From Halomonas sp. THAF5a (GTDB lineage Bacteria; Pseudomonadota; Gammaproteobacteria; Pseudomonadales; Halomonadaceae): a DNA stretch of 64,000 nucleotides. The stretch's first letter is position 1, and every line of letters begins with the position of its first letter. The notes below the pieces were generated by a model. The model worked only from the letters and a program-made list of their open reading frames with translations. It was not told the DNA's origin and ran no database searches. Made by a program: the position numbers and the translations under genes. The stretch lies in assembly GCF_009363755.1 (NCBI RefSeq), contig NZ_CP045417.1, positions 3,658,001 to 3,722,000 on the forward strand. The letters are read 5' to 3'. This document shows, piece after piece, positions 43,495-54,024 of the stretch.

Positions 43495-44331
43495 ATGTCC
43501 CAGCTGGCCGAGGCAAGGACTCCGCTGCTCGACGGCGGCCACCTGAAGCTGCTCACCTTCAACCTGCAGGTGGGCATTCAGACCTCGGCCTATCACCACT
43601 ACCTGACGCGCAGCTGGCAGCACCTCCTGCCCCACCCGAAGCGGCTGCAGCGACTCGACATGATCGGCGAGGTCCTCGGCCGCTTCGACATCGTCGGCCT
43701 CCAGGAGGCCGACGGCGGGAGCTTCCGCTCGAGCCACATCAACCAGGTGGAGTACCTCGCCACCCATGCCGGCTTTCCCCACCATTTCCAGCAGCTCAAC
43801 CGCAACCTGGGCCGCATCGCCCAGCACAGCAACGGGCTGCTCTCGCGCCTGACCCCGTCACGCATCGAGGAGCATCGCCTGCCCGGCACCCTACCCGGGC
43901 GCGGAGCCATCCATGTGCGCTACGGCGACGGCCCCGACGCGTTGCACCTGTTCGTCGCCCACCTGGCGCTCAGCCATCGTGGCCGGGTGCGCCAGCTCGA
44001 CTACCTGAGCGAGATCATCCGCCCGCTGCGCCACGTGGTGGTGATGGGCGATCTCAACTGCACCCCGGACCAGCTGCACGGCCACGAGCGCTTCCGCGCC
44101 TCGCTGCCGCTGCATCCGGTGCGCCCGCCGCTCAGCTACCCCTCCTGGCAGCCGCGCCGCGCCCTGGACCACATCCTGCTCTCCGACTCCCTCCAGGCGG
44201 ACGAGGTGCGGGTGCTGGAACACCTCTTCTCGGATCACCTGCCGATCGCCGTGGACGTGCGCCTGCCCGACGCCTGCCTGGCCAGCTGCCGGGCCATCGG
44301 CCGGCCGAACGGCGAGCGCCGGCACCACTGA
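43495..44331 (+). CDS. Endonuclease/exonuclease/phosphatase family protein
   Basis: A 278-residue metal-dependent phosphodiesterase fold. Visible motifs are LLTFNLQVGIQ (19-29), the metal-binding Glu in VGLQEADGG, VAHLALSHRGR, VVMGDLNCTPDQL and the catalytic HILLSDS...FSDHLPIAVDV. There is no signal peptide, so it is probably cytoplasmic. The cytochrome c4-dsbA-EEP order is as I recall in pseudomonads. The physiological substrate is unknown. Confidence 0.87.
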   Translation: MSQLAEARTPLLDGGHLKLLTFNLQVGIQTSAYHHYLTRSWQHLLPHPKRLQRLDMIGEVLGRFDIVGLQEADGGSFRSSHINQVEYLATHAGFPHHFQQLNRNLGRIAQHSNGLLSRLTPSRIEEHRLPGTLPGRGAIHVRYGDGPDALHLFVAHLALSHRGRVRQLDYLSEIIRPLRHVVVMGDLNCTPDQLHGHERFRASLPLHPVRPPLSYPSWQPRRALDHILLSDSLQADEVRVLEHLFSDHLPIAVDVRLPDACLASCRAIGRPNGERRHH

Positions 44332-44356
44332 CGCCCGCGGGCCGATAACGTATAGT
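44328..44356 (+). promoter_or_regulatory. Promoter of the TakP-type TRAP operon
   Basis: CTGACG (44328-44333), 17 nt, TATAGT (44351-44356): 4 of 6 and 5 of 6 matches. It overlaps the stop of the preceding gene and lies 87 nt before dctQ. Confidence 0.5.
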
Positions 44357-44443
44357 CAGCGTTGGAGACCGCGACGGTCTGCACCTTCCGGGTGTGCGAC
44401 CATCCGCCCCTTTACACGCCCGTTCGACACAGCGAGACCCCCC

Positions 44444-45001
44444 ATGGCCCAATCCCGAGAGTTACCGGGCATCATCGCCTGGCTCGACCGCGCCTCGGAG
44501 CGGCTCGGCACGAGCCTCTCCTGGCTGATCCTTGCGATGATGCTCATCCAGTTCCTGATCGTGGTGCTGCGCTACGCCTTCAGCGTCAACAGCATCCCCA
44601 TGCAGGAGTCGGTGATGTACCTGCACGCCACGGTGTTCCTGCTGGCCGCCGGCTACACCCTCAAGCATGACGGCCATGTGCGGGTCGATATCTTCTATCG
44701 GGCGATGACGCCGAAGCGCAAGGCGCTGGTCGACCTCGCCGGCACCCTCCTGCTGCTGCTGCCGGTGATGGGCTTCGTAATCCTCGCGAGCCTCGGTTAC
44801 GTCGGCAAGGCCTGGGCGATCCTCGAGGGCTCACCCGACTCCGGCGGCATTCCCGGGGTCTTCCTGCTCAAGACGCTGATCCCGCTGTTCGCCGGCCTGA
44901 TGATCCTCCAGGGCCTGGTCGAGGCGGTGAAGAACGTCTACGTGCTGACCGGGCGCCTGGCCGCCACCCATGACGACGAGACCCACGAGGAGCACCTCTG
45001 A
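44444..45001 (+). CDS. TRAP transporter small membrane subunit (DctQ), TakP-type system
   Basis: A 185-residue protein with four predicted helices (about 20-45, 55-75, 95-115, 140-160) and the family's charged loop KHDGHVRVDIFYRAM. DctQ supports the large DctM subunit in sodium-driven uptake of organic acids. The stop overlaps the dctM start by 1 nt. It belongs with dctM and dctP downstream; the locus is separate from teaABCD. Confidence 0.9.
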   Translation: MAQSRELPGIIAWLDRASERLGTSLSWLILAMMLIQFLIVVLRYAFSVNSIPMQESVMYLHATVFLLAAGYTLKHDGHVRVDIFYRAMTPKRKALVDLAGTLLLLLPVMGFVILASLGYVGKAWAILEGSPDSGGIPGVFLLKTLIPLFAGLMILQGLVEAVKNVYVLTGRLAATHDDETHEEHL

Positions 45002-46404
45002 TGCTGGAGTTCATGCCGCTGATTCTCTTCGTCGTCATCTGCCTGGTGCTGATGGCCGGCTACCCCGTCGCGCTGTCGCTGGCCGGCACCGCGCTGGCCT
45101 TCGCCGGGCTCGGTCTCGGGCTCGAGTCGCTGGGCATCGATGCCCACTTCGATGCCGGCTACCTGGGCGCCTTCCCCAACCGCCTCTACGGCATCATGAC
45201 CAACCAGACCCTGCTGGCGGTGCCGCTGTTCGTGCTGATGGGCGTGCTGCTGGAGAAGTCCCGGGTCGCCGAGACCCTGCTCGAGGCCATGGCCCTGCTG
45301 TTCGGCTCGCTGCGCGGGGGCCTGGGCATCTCGGTGACCCTGGTCGGCATGCTGCTGGCCGCCTCCACCGGCATCGTCGGCGCCACCGTGGTCACCATGG
45401 GCCTGATGTCGCTGCCGACCATGCTCAAGCGCGGCTACAGCATGCCGCTGGCCACCGGCACCATCTGCGCCACCGGCACCCTGGGCCAGATCATCCCGCC
45501 CTCCATCGCCCTGGTGCTGCTGGGCGACGTGCTCTCCTCCGCCTACCAGCAGGCGCAGCTCTCCATGGGCATCTTCAGCCCCAAGACGGTCTCGGTGGGC
45601 GACCTGTTCATGGGCGCGCTGGTACCCGGCCTGGTGCTGGTGGTGTTCTACATCGTCTACGTCGCCCTGGTCGCCTGGTGGAAGCCCGACGCCGCGCCGG
45701 CCGTCGACCGCCGCGAGCTGATGGAGGAGCTCGGCCACGAGGGCGGCCTCGGCCTGCTGCTGCTCAAGGGGCTAGTGCCGCCCATCGTGCTGATCGTGGT
45801 GGTGCTGGGTTCGATCCTCGGCGGCTTCGCCACCCCCACCGAGGCCTCGGCGGTGGGCGCCTTCGGCGCGCTGATGCTGGCCCTGGCCTATCGCCGCCTG
45901 GACCTCGCCACCCTCAAGGAGGTGCTGCGCTCCACCACCCACGTCACCACCATGGTGTTCCTGATCCTGATCGGTGCGGCGCTGTTCTCGCTGGTGTTCC
46001 GCGCCTACGGCGGCGAGGAGCTGGTCACCCACCTGTTCGACAACATGCCGGGCGGCGTGGTCGGGGCCACGATCATCGTGATGCTGGTGATCTTCCTGCT
46101 CGGCTTCATCCTCGACTTCATCGAGATCACCTTCGTGGTGGTGCCGATCGTCGGGCCGATCCTGCTGGCCATGGGCCTCGACCCCATCTGGCTCGGCATC
46201 ATGATCGCCATCAACCTGCAGACCTCCTTCCTCACACCGCCCTTCGGCTTCGCGCTCTTCTACCTGCGCGGCGTGGCGCCGGAGTCGGTGCCCACCTCGG
46301 CGATCTACAAGGGCGTGATGCCGTTCATCGCGCTGCAGCTGGCCATGCTGCTGGCCCTGGCCTTCCTCCCCGGGCTCGCCACCTGGCTGCCCGACCAGTT
46401 CTAG
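45001..46404 (+). CDS. TRAP transporter large membrane subunit (DctM), TakP-type system
   Basis: A 467-residue permease with about 12 helices. Typical DctM features are LMAGYPVALSLAGTALAFAG, PLFVLMGVLLEKSRVAETLL, AASTGIVGATVVTMGL and the conserved LGQIIPPSIALVLLGD. The C-terminal half has VVPIVGPILLAMGLDPIWLG and NLQTSFLTPPFGFALFYLRG. It carries an insertion with charged residues around WWKPDAAPAVDRRELMEELG, as in the mannitol/chloroaromatic subfamily. The substrate is inferred from the binding protein. Confidence 0.92.
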   Translation: MLEFMPLILFVVICLVLMAGYPVALSLAGTALAFAGLGLGLESLGIDAHFDAGYLGAFPNRLYGIMTNQTLLAVPLFVLMGVLLEKSRVAETLLEAMALLFGSLRGGLGISVTLVGMLLAASTGIVGATVVTMGLMSLPTMLKRGYSMPLATGTICATGTLGQIIPPSIALVLLGDVLSSAYQQAQLSMGIFSPKTVSVGDLFMGALVPGLVLVVFYIVYVALVAWWKPDAAPAVDRRELMEELGHEGGLGLLLLKGLVPPIVLIVVVLGSILGGFATPTEASAVGAFGALMLALAYRRLDLATLKEVLRSTTHVTTMVFLILIGAALFSLVFRAYGGEELVTHLFDNMPGGVVGATIIVMLVIFLLGFILDFIEITFVVVPIVGPILLAMGLDPIWLGIMIAINLQTSFLTPPFGFALFYLRGVAPESVPTSAIYKGVMPFIALQLAMLLALAFLPGLATWLPDQF

Positions 46405-46419
46405 CCGGAGCGTGGAATC

Positions 46420-46444
46420 GGCCGCCCCGGCGGCCGGGTATAGT
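46420..46444 (+). promoter_or_regulatory. Hairpin and TATAGT element between dctM and dctP
   Basis: GGCCGCC-CC-GGCGGCC (46420-46435) is followed by TATAGT (46439-46444). This could be a weak terminator plus an internal promoter, allowing separate high expression of the binding protein. No clear -35 is seen. Confidence 0.35.
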
Positions 46445-46538
46445 GACAAGAACTCCAGCGGGAGGGCGGCAGCCCTCCCCCAACGACCGGTCCGATGCGG
46501 GCCACTCTCCCACAACGTACACAACGAGAGGGAATCAC

Positions 46539-47627
46539 ATGCAACCGAAAGCACTCGCCATCGCCGTCGGCGCCGCCGGCCTGATGCTGGCCGCGGGTAC
46601 CGCCCAGGCCCAGGAGACCTTCGAGTGGAAGATGGTCACCTCCTGGCCGAAGAACTTCCCGGGCGTCGGTCAGGGGCCCGAGCGGCTGGCCACCCTGGTC
46701 GAGGAGATGTCCGACGGTCGCCTGACCATCGAGGTGTTCGGCGCCGGGCAGCTGGTGCCGGGCTTCGAGGTGTTCGATGCCGTCGCCGGCGGCACCGCCG
46801 AGCTGGGCCACTCCGCCTCCTACTACTGGAAGGGCAAGGCGCCGGCCGCCCAGTTCTTCGCCGCCGTGCCCTTCGGCATGAACGCCCAGGAGATGAACGC
46901 CTGGCTGCACCATGGCGACGGCCTGACGCTGTGGAACGAGCTGTATGACGACTTCGGCGTCGACGTCATGGCCGCCGGCGCCTCGGGCGTGCAGATGGGC
47001 GGCTGGTACAACAAGGAGATCAGCTCCGTCGACGACCTGGACGGCCTGAAGATGCGCATGCCGGGCCTCGGCGGCGAGGTGATGAACCGCATGGGCGTGG
47101 CCATCGTCAACATGCCGGGCGGCGAGATCTTCACCTCCCTGCAGTCCGGCGCCATCGACGCCACCGAGTGGATCGGTCCCTACAACGACCTCGCCTTCGG
47201 CCTGCACCAGGCCGCCGAGTACTATTACTATCCGGGCTGGCACGAGCCGACGGTGATGTTCGAGGCGATCGTCAACGAGGAGGCCATGGCGTCACTGCCC
47301 GCCGACCTGCAGGCGATCCTGCGTACCGCCGTGCGCGACGTGAACGCCGACGTGCTTGACGAGTACACCGCGCGCAACAACGACGCCCTCGAGACCCTGG
47401 TCAACGAACACGACGTGGAGCTGCGCCGCCTGCCGGCCGACGTGCTGGCCCAGGCCAAGGAGCACTCCGCCGACGTGGTCGCCGAGCTCGCCGAGTCGAG
47501 CGAGATGGCCCGGAAGATCCACGACTCCTACCGGGCCTTCCAGGACAAGGTCGTGAACTATCACGCCATCTCCGAGCAGGCCTACTACAACGCCCGCAAC
47601 CCGGAGGGCGACACCACCGGCGAGTAG
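46539..47627 (+). CDS. TRAP substrate-binding protein, TakP-like (2-oxoacid type)
   Basis: A 362-residue periplasmic protein, signal peptide ending AQAQ (about 25). The mature start FEWKMVTSWPKNFPGVGQGP, the segments GHSASYYWKGKAPAAQFFAA and VPFGMNAQEMNAWLHHGDG, and the ligand-contact region SLQSGAIDATEWIGPYNDLA closely resemble Rhodobacter TakP, which binds 2-oxoacids such as pyruvate. The conserved Arg in LKMRMPGLGG and the WIGPYND motif support carboxylate binding. The exact ligand is inference. Confidence 0.9.
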   Translation: MQPKALAIAVGAAGLMLAAGTAQAQETFEWKMVTSWPKNFPGVGQGPERLATLVEEMSDGRLTIEVFGAGQLVPGFEVFDAVAGGTAELGHSASYYWKGKAPAAQFFAAVPFGMNAQEMNAWLHHGDGLTLWNELYDDFGVDVMAAGASGVQMGGWYNKEISSVDDLDGLKMRMPGLGGEVMNRMGVAIVNMPGGEIFTSLQSGAIDATEWIGPYNDLAFGLHQAAEYYYYPGWHEPTVMFEAIVNEEAMASLPADLQAILRTAVRDVNADVLDEYTARNNDALETLVNEHDVELRRLPADVLAQAKEHSADVVAELAESSEMARKIHDSYRAFQDKVVNYHAISEQAYYNARNPEGDTTGE

Positions 47628-47648
47628 GCACGCCGCCGCCACGCCCAA

Positions 47649-47674
47649 GAGGGGCCGCCCACGGGCGGCCCCTC
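47649..47674. terminator. Convergent terminator after the TakP-like gene
   Basis: GAGGGGCCGCCC (47649-47660), AC, GGGCGGCCCCTC (47663-47674), followed by GTCGTT. It lies between the TRAP operon and the convergent YqaA gene. Confidence 0.75.
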
Positions 47675-47702
47675 GTCGTTACCGGGCGCCTCACCGGCGC
47701 GC

Positions 47703-48134
47703 TTACGTGCAGAGCGGGGCCAGCCAGGCCTCGGCGAGCCACAGCACCAGGGCGTAGCGCGCGCCCTTGGCCACGGCGATCAGCAGGACCGCCCGCCACC
47801 AGGGCAGGCGCAGGACCCCGGCCAGCACGGTGAGCGGGTCGCCGATGACCGGCGCCCAGGCCGCCAGCAGGCTCCACTCGCCGAAGCGCCGGTACCAGCG
47901 CTCGGCGCGCGCAAGCCCGCCCGCCGAGACCGGAAACCAGCGGCGCCCCTGGAAGTGGCGGGCATAGCGCCCCAGGCCCACGTTGACGAGGCTGCCCAGG
48001 GTGTTGCCGACGCTCGCCACGCCCCACAGCCACCATCCCGGCTCGCCCTGGCACCAGAGCCGCGCCAGCCACACCTCGGAGCCGCCGGGCAGCAGGGTGG
48101 CGCTGGCCAGCGCCACCAGGAACAGCATCAGCAT
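47703..48134 (-). CDS. yqaA: YqaA family (DedA/SNARE-associated) membrane protein
   Basis: A 143-residue membrane protein of the VTT/DedA type. Features are the N-terminal [14 protein letters not shown], the re-entrant-like [18 protein letters not shown], and [20 protein letters not shown] followed by [15 protein letters not shown]. DedA relatives affect lipid scrambling or membrane homeostasis; the exact role of YqaA is unknown. It is divergent from thiD with 63 nt between. Confidence 0.88.
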   Translation of the reverse strand: MLMLFLVALASATLLPGGSEVWLARLWCQGEPGWWLWGVASVGNTLGSLVNVGLGRYARHFQGRRWFPVSAGGLARAERWYRRFGEWSLLAAWAPVIGDPLTVLAGVLRLPWWRAVLLIAVAKGARYALVLWLAEAWLAPLCT

Positions 48135-48197
48135 GGCACCGGGCCCCCTCCCTGCAGTAGGCTAACGGTCCCCTTCGAAAGCAATGACAAGACGCTG

Positions 48198-49010
48198 ATG
48201 GCCACCCCCCGCTCGATCCCCAATACCCTGACCATCGCCGGCTCCGACCCGTCCGGCGGCGCCGGCATCCAGGCCGACCTCAAGACCTTCTCGGCCCTGG
48301 GCAGCTATGGTACCAGCGTGATCACCGCGCTGACCGCGCAGAACACCCGCGGCGTCACCGGAGTGCACCCGGTACCGGCCGACTTCATCGCCGCCCAGCT
48401 CGACACCCTGCTCGACGACATCGCCATCGACGCGGTGAAGATCGGCATGGTGGCCAGCCGCGAGGTGGCCGAGACGATCCGCGAGGGCCTCGCCGCCCGC
48501 CGGCCGCCCTGGGTGGTGCTCGACCCGGTGATGGTGGCCAAGAGCGGCGACACCCTGGTGGACGACGCCGGCATCGCCGCGGTGCGCGACTGCCTGGTGC
48601 CGCTGGCCGACCTGATCACCCCGAACCTGCCCGAGGCGGCGGTGCTGCTCGACCGCCCGGTGCCCACCGACCGCGCCGGCATGCAGGCGCTGGCCCCCGC
48701 GCTGCGCGAGCTGAGCGCCGGGGCGGTGCTGCTCAAGGGCGGCCACCTGCGCGGGGAGGCCTGCCCGGACCTGCTGATCACGGCCGACCGCCTGGCGTGG
48801 CTGGAGGCGCCGCGCATCGCCACCGCCAACCTGCACGGCACCGGCTGCACGCTCTCCTCGGCGATCACCGCACGCCTGGCCCTGGGCGACGCCCTGCCCG
48901 AGGCGGTGGCCGCCGCCAAGGCCTGGCTGTCCCAGGCACTGGCGCAGAGCCACCGCCTCGCGGTGGGTGAGGGACACGGCCCGGTGCACCACTTCCACGC
49001 CTGGTGGTAG
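48198..49010 (+). CDS. thiD: Hydroxymethylpyrimidine (phosphate) kinase ThiD
   Basis: Phosphorylates HMP and HMP-phosphate for thiamine synthesis. The 270 residues have the ribokinase-fold motifs [20 protein letters not shown] (11-30), [48 protein letters not shown] and the catalytic anion hole [20 protein letters not shown]. No thiE fusion is present. The ATG at 48198 has only a weak AAGACG purine tract upstream. It is monocistronic or followed by usp after 83 nt. Confidence 0.95.
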   Translation: MATPRSIPNTLTIAGSDPSGGAGIQADLKTFSALGSYGTSVITALTAQNTRGVTGVHPVPADFIAAQLDTLLDDIAIDAVKIGMVASREVAETIREGLAARRPPWVVLDPVMVAKSGDTLVDDAGIAAVRDCLVPLADLITPNLPEAAVLLDRPVPTDRAGMQALAPALRELSAGAVLLKGGHLRGEACPDLLITADRLAWLEAPRIATANLHGTGCTLSSAITARLALGDALPEAVAAAKAWLSQALAQSHRLAVGEGHGPVHHFHAWW

Positions 49011-49093
49011 GCAGGCGGCCTTGCGCCCTCCCCCCGGGCCACCCATGCTGAGAGCGGTGCCCTCGAGATCTTCCTGCCCGGGAGGGAGTCATC

Positions 49094-49939
49094 ATGAGCC
49101 AGACCCTGCTGTTCGCCAGCGACCTCTCCGCCGAGAACCGCGCCGCCTTCGCCCGCGCCGTGCGCCTCGCGGTGGAGAGCGGTGCCCGCCTCGACATCAT
49201 CCATGTGCTCGACCCCTACCTGCCGCACCGCGTCCTTCACGACCTGGAGGCGGCCGTGGTGGCGGACCTCCACGCCACCCTCACCGACCTGCGGGAGGAC
49301 TACGCGCTGCCCGAGCCCCAGAGCCTGATCCAGACCATGGCCGGCGCCCCCTACGCCGAGATCATCCGCGAGGCCCACGAGCGCCAGGCCGACATGATCA
49401 TCCTCGGCGCCCACCGCAAGCGCGGGCAGCCCGACCTGGTGGCCGGCACCACCCTGGCCCGGGTGCTGCGCAGCGCCCCCTGCCCGGTGCTCTCGGTCAG
49501 CCACCTGGCGACCCAGGCGTGGCAGGACATCCTGGTACCGGTGGACTTCTCGCTGACCTCGCGGCACACCCTGCGCGAGACCCTCAAGCGCTTCCCGGAG
49601 GCGCGCCTGACCCTGCTGCACGCCTGGGACATCCCCGGCGAGCGCGAGCTGGGCTCGAACGGCGACTTCGCCCGCTGGCGCGACCGCGAGGTGGAGCGGC
49701 TGCGCACCCAGCTCGAGCGCGAGACCGAGCAGCTGATGAGTGAGCTCGACGACGTCCCGGAGCTCGAGCTGGTGCTCGAGCAGGGCGATCCCCTGGAGGT
49801 GCTGATGACGCGCCTGCGTCGCCAGCCGCCGGACCTGCTCGCCCTGGGCAGCCGCGGTCAGCCGGGCCGCCAGAGCCAGATCACCGAGCGCCTGCTCGCC
49901 GAGCCCCACTGCGACATCATGCTCTGTCGCGCCTGGTAG
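49094..49939 (+). CDS. Tandem universal stress protein (two UspA domains)
   Basis: A 281-residue protein with two Usp domains. The first (about 1-140) has LFASDLSAENRAAFARAVRL and the partial ATP motif ILGAHRKRGQPDLVAGTTLA; the second (about 148-281) has ILVPVDFSLTSRHTLRETLK and LALGSRGQPGRQSQITERLL, with no canonical G-2x-G-9x-G(S/T) loop in the second domain. The final PHCDIMLCRAW is typical of Usp ends. A GGGAGG site precedes the ATG. Its role is probably stress endurance; specifics are unknown. Confidence 0.9.
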   Translation: MSQTLLFASDLSAENRAAFARAVRLAVESGARLDIIHVLDPYLPHRVLHDLEAAVVADLHATLTDLREDYALPEPQSLIQTMAGAPYAEIIREAHERQADMIILGAHRKRGQPDLVAGTTLARVLRSAPCPVLSVSHLATQAWQDILVPVDFSLTSRHTLRETLKRFPEARLTLLHAWDIPGERELGSNGDFARWRDREVERLRTQLERETEQLMSELDDVPELELVLEQGDPLEVLMTRLRRQPPDLLALGSRGQPGRQSQITERLLAEPHCDIMLCRAW

Positions 49940-50016
49940 GACCGACCAAGCTGTACAGAACCTCAACGCCGTTTCGATGTCCGTAAAAGGACACGCCCGT
50001 CCTGCGAGGTTTCCCC

Positions 50017-50598
50017 ATGCCCCTGTTCCTGGCCCGCGTCCTCCTGCTGCTCGCGGCCCTGGGCGCCGCGCTGCCCATTGTCGCCACGGCCTCGTCCACA
50101 CCGGGCCCCGTCGTGATCGAGGGCGCCCGCTTCCCCGCCACCCTGGAGGTCGGCGAGCGCCGCTACGAGCGCATCGGCCACGGCCTCTTCCGCTACATGA
50201 TCTGGGACGCCTACGCCGGCGCCTACTACCAGGCGGCGGGCTACCCCCGCCCGGCGCCGCAGTCCGACGTGCCTCGCCGTCTGGAGCTCGAGTACTTCCA
50301 CGCCATCGAGGCCGGCGACTTCGCCGAGGCGACCCGCGAGCGGGTGCGCAAGGCCCTGCCCGGCGACGAGTTCACCCGCCTCGAACCGCGCCTTGCCGCC
50401 TTCAACGGCCGCTACCGCGACGTCCGCCCCGGCGACCGCTACGCCCTGGGCTGGGACGGCGAGGCCCTGACCCTCACACTGAACGGCGAGACCCTCTACT
50501 CGGGGGGCGACCCGGCGCTCGCCAATGCGCTGTTCGGCATCTGGCTGGGCGATGACCCGCTGGGCGACGACTTCCGGGACGCCCTGCTGGGGCGCTGA
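50017..50598 (+). CDS. Chalcone-isomerase-like periplasmic protein
   Basis: A 193-residue protein with a signal peptide (about 1-25, ending TAS) and a chalcone-isomerase-like fold. Visible features are VIEGARFPATLEVGERRYER, GLFRYMIWDAYAGAYYQAAG, the sequence PRRLELEYFHAIEAGDFAEA and LTLTLNGETLYSGGDPALAN near the end. Bacterial relatives are mostly of unknown function and not flavonoid enzymes. It is flanked by usp and dtd without obvious functional linkage. Confidence 0.75.
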   Translation: MPLFLARVLLLLAALGAALPIVATASSTPGPVVIEGARFPATLEVGERRYERIGHGLFRYMIWDAYAGAYYQAAGYPRPAPQSDVPRRLELEYFHAIEAGDFAEATRERVRKALPGDEFTRLEPRLAAFNGRYRDVRPGDRYALGWDGEALTLTLNGETLYSGGDPALANALFGIWLGDDPLGDDFRDALLGR

Positions 50599-50665
50599 GC
50601 GCCCCTCGAGGCGGCGGTCGTGCTAGGCTTTCCCGCCCGAGACATCAGCAAGGAGAGTCCGCCCG

Positions 50666-51103
50666 ATGAAGGCCCTGATCCAGCGCGTGCGACGCGCCAG
50701 CGTGGAAGTGGACGAGCGTGAAGTGGGCGCCATCGGCCCGGGGCTGCTGGCCCTGGTGGGGGTCGAGAAGGGCGACGACGAGGCCGCGGCCGACCGGCTG
50801 CTGCACAAGCTGCTGCACTACCGGGTCTTCGCCGACGCCGACGGCAAGATGAACCGCAACCTGCAGCAGGCCGAGGGCGGGCTGCTGCTGGTCTCCCAGT
50901 TCACCCTGGCCGCCGACACCCGCAAGGGGCTGCGGCCGAGCTTCTCCAGCGCCGCCCCGCCCGCCGAGGGCGAGCGCCTCTTCCACTACCTGCTCGACCG
51001 GGCCCGGGCGGCCTGGCCGCAGGTGGCAAGCGGCGAGTTCGCCGCCGACATGCAGGTCGCGCTGGTCAACGACGGGCCGGTCACCTTCCTGCTGGAGGGC
51101 TGA
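50666..51103 (+). CDS. dtd: D-aminoacyl-tRNA deacylase
   Basis: Proofreads D-amino acids mischarged on tRNA. The 145 residues show the conserved [20 protein letters not shown] (about 75-94) with the SQFTL active-site motif and the cross-subunit [11 protein letters not shown] motif (135-145, including the Gly-cisPro). The start [17 protein letters not shown] is canonical. A GGAGAGTCCG site precedes the ATG. Confidence 0.97.
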   Translation: MKALIQRVRRASVEVDEREVGAIGPGLLALVGVEKGDDEAAADRLLHKLLHYRVFADADGKMNRNLQQAEGGLLLVSQFTLAADTRKGLRPSFSSAAPPAEGERLFHYLLDRARAAWPQVASGEFAADMQVALVNDGPVTFLLEG

Positions 51104-51406
51104 GCCTTGCACGCAACGCCCGCGATCAGGCGCACAAGACCAACGCAGATAGCGTTATAGACGGGTAGCGCGGGGCTGATCTGGCGACAAGCCTGCGAGC
51201 GGAGCCGGCCTTCCGGAGGCGCTGTGAACCCCTCCCTGGGCGCTACCGACGCCCTGCAGCGCTCTCGCATCCTGCTCCGCTTGCAGGACCGATGCTGGCC
51301 GTCCATGGCCAGCCCGTTCGGAGGCATCCTCCTCACCCCTGGCGTAGGACCTCCTCTTCGGCTTGTCCCCAGCGCTCCTTGTTTCCAGTCATTGCGATAG
51401 CCCTGT
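51104..51406. repeat. Intergenic element resembling a dispersed repeat of halophilic gammaproteobacteria
   Basis: Between dtd and the ABC-F gene there is about 300 nt without a supported gene. The tract CTGGCGACAAGCCTGCGAGC (51181-51200), CCGGCCTTCCGGAGGCGCTG (51205-51224) and GAACCCCTCCCTGGGCGCTA (51226-51245), with a later hairpin CTGGCC-GTCCAT-GGCCAG (51295-51312), has the text I recall from repeated intergenic elements in Halomonas-type genomes. Copy number cannot be judged from this window. Confidence 0.4.
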
Positions 51407-53353
<1,947 letters not shown>

Positions 53354-53406
53354 GCAGGCTCCACTCGACGGTCGGTGAGGCCGCCGCCCAGGGGCGACAG
53401 CGTGTC

Positions 53407-53922
53407 ATGAGCCATGATTCTACCCAATTGCCCGACGCTCTGCGGGCCCGTCTGCTGAGCGCCCCGCTCTGGGAGTTCGCGCTGGCCCTCTACGGGCGCG
53501 ACGGGGTCGAGGCGGCCTGCCTGACGCTGCAGGACGAGGCCGGCGTCGATGTCTGCGAGCTGCTCTGGCACTGCTGGCTCTATCGCCACGGCCTGGCCTG
53601 CGAGGCCCCGCCCGACGGCGTGCGCCACTGGCAGCGCGACGTCACGGCACCGCTGCGCCGCCTGCGCCGGGCCCTCAAGGCCGAGGCCCGGACCGACGAG
53701 GGCGTCGCCGAGCTGCGCGCCACCCTCCAGCGGGCCGAGCTCCAGGCCGAGCGCGAGGCCCTCACGCGCCTGCAGCGCCTGGCCCTGAGCGGGACCGGCA
53801 TCCGTCCACTTCCTGACCCGCCGCCCGACCCGCTCGAGCTTCTCGCCGCGCGCTTTCACCTCAGAGAAGCGTCATATCTTATTGAACTTAAGATGCTAAT
53901 AAGCCAGCTTGACCCCTCATAG
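53407..53922 (+). CDS. TIGR02444 / DUF2390 family protein
   Basis: A 171-residue protein beginning MSHDSTQLPDALRARLLSAP; the PLWEFALALYGRDGVEAACL and CLTLQDEAGVDVCELLWHCW segments are typical of this uncharacterised family. It is largely helical with no signal peptide, although LLWHCWLYRH is hydrophobic. It is divergent from yheS, sharing a 53-nt gap, an arrangement I recall in related genomes. The teaA promoter candidate overlaps its last codons. Confidence 0.82.
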   Translation: MSHDSTQLPDALRARLLSAPLWEFALALYGRDGVEAACLTLQDEAGVDVCELLWHCWLYRHGLACEAPPDGVRHWQRDVTAPLRRLRRALKAEARTDEGVAELRATLQRAELQAEREALTRLQRLALSGTGIRPLPDPPPDPLELLAARFHLREASYLIELKMLISQLDPS

Positions 53923-53937
53923 CGGCCACGCTAGCCT
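53909..53937 (+). promoter_or_regulatory. Candidate teaA promoter
   Basis: TTGACC (53909-53914), 17 nt, TAGCCT (53932-53937). The region GCTAGCCTGAA matches 8 of 11 positions of a general-stress (RpoS) -10 consensus, so sigma-70 or sigma-38 use is possible. It overlaps the end of the upstream gene. Confidence 0.45.
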
Positions 53938-54024
53938 GAAATTCAGTTGCGTGAATGCCATGTTCACCAGATACCCGGCGATGGGGCATATCATCTCGGG
54001 AAAACCTGTAGAGGGATCACAAGA

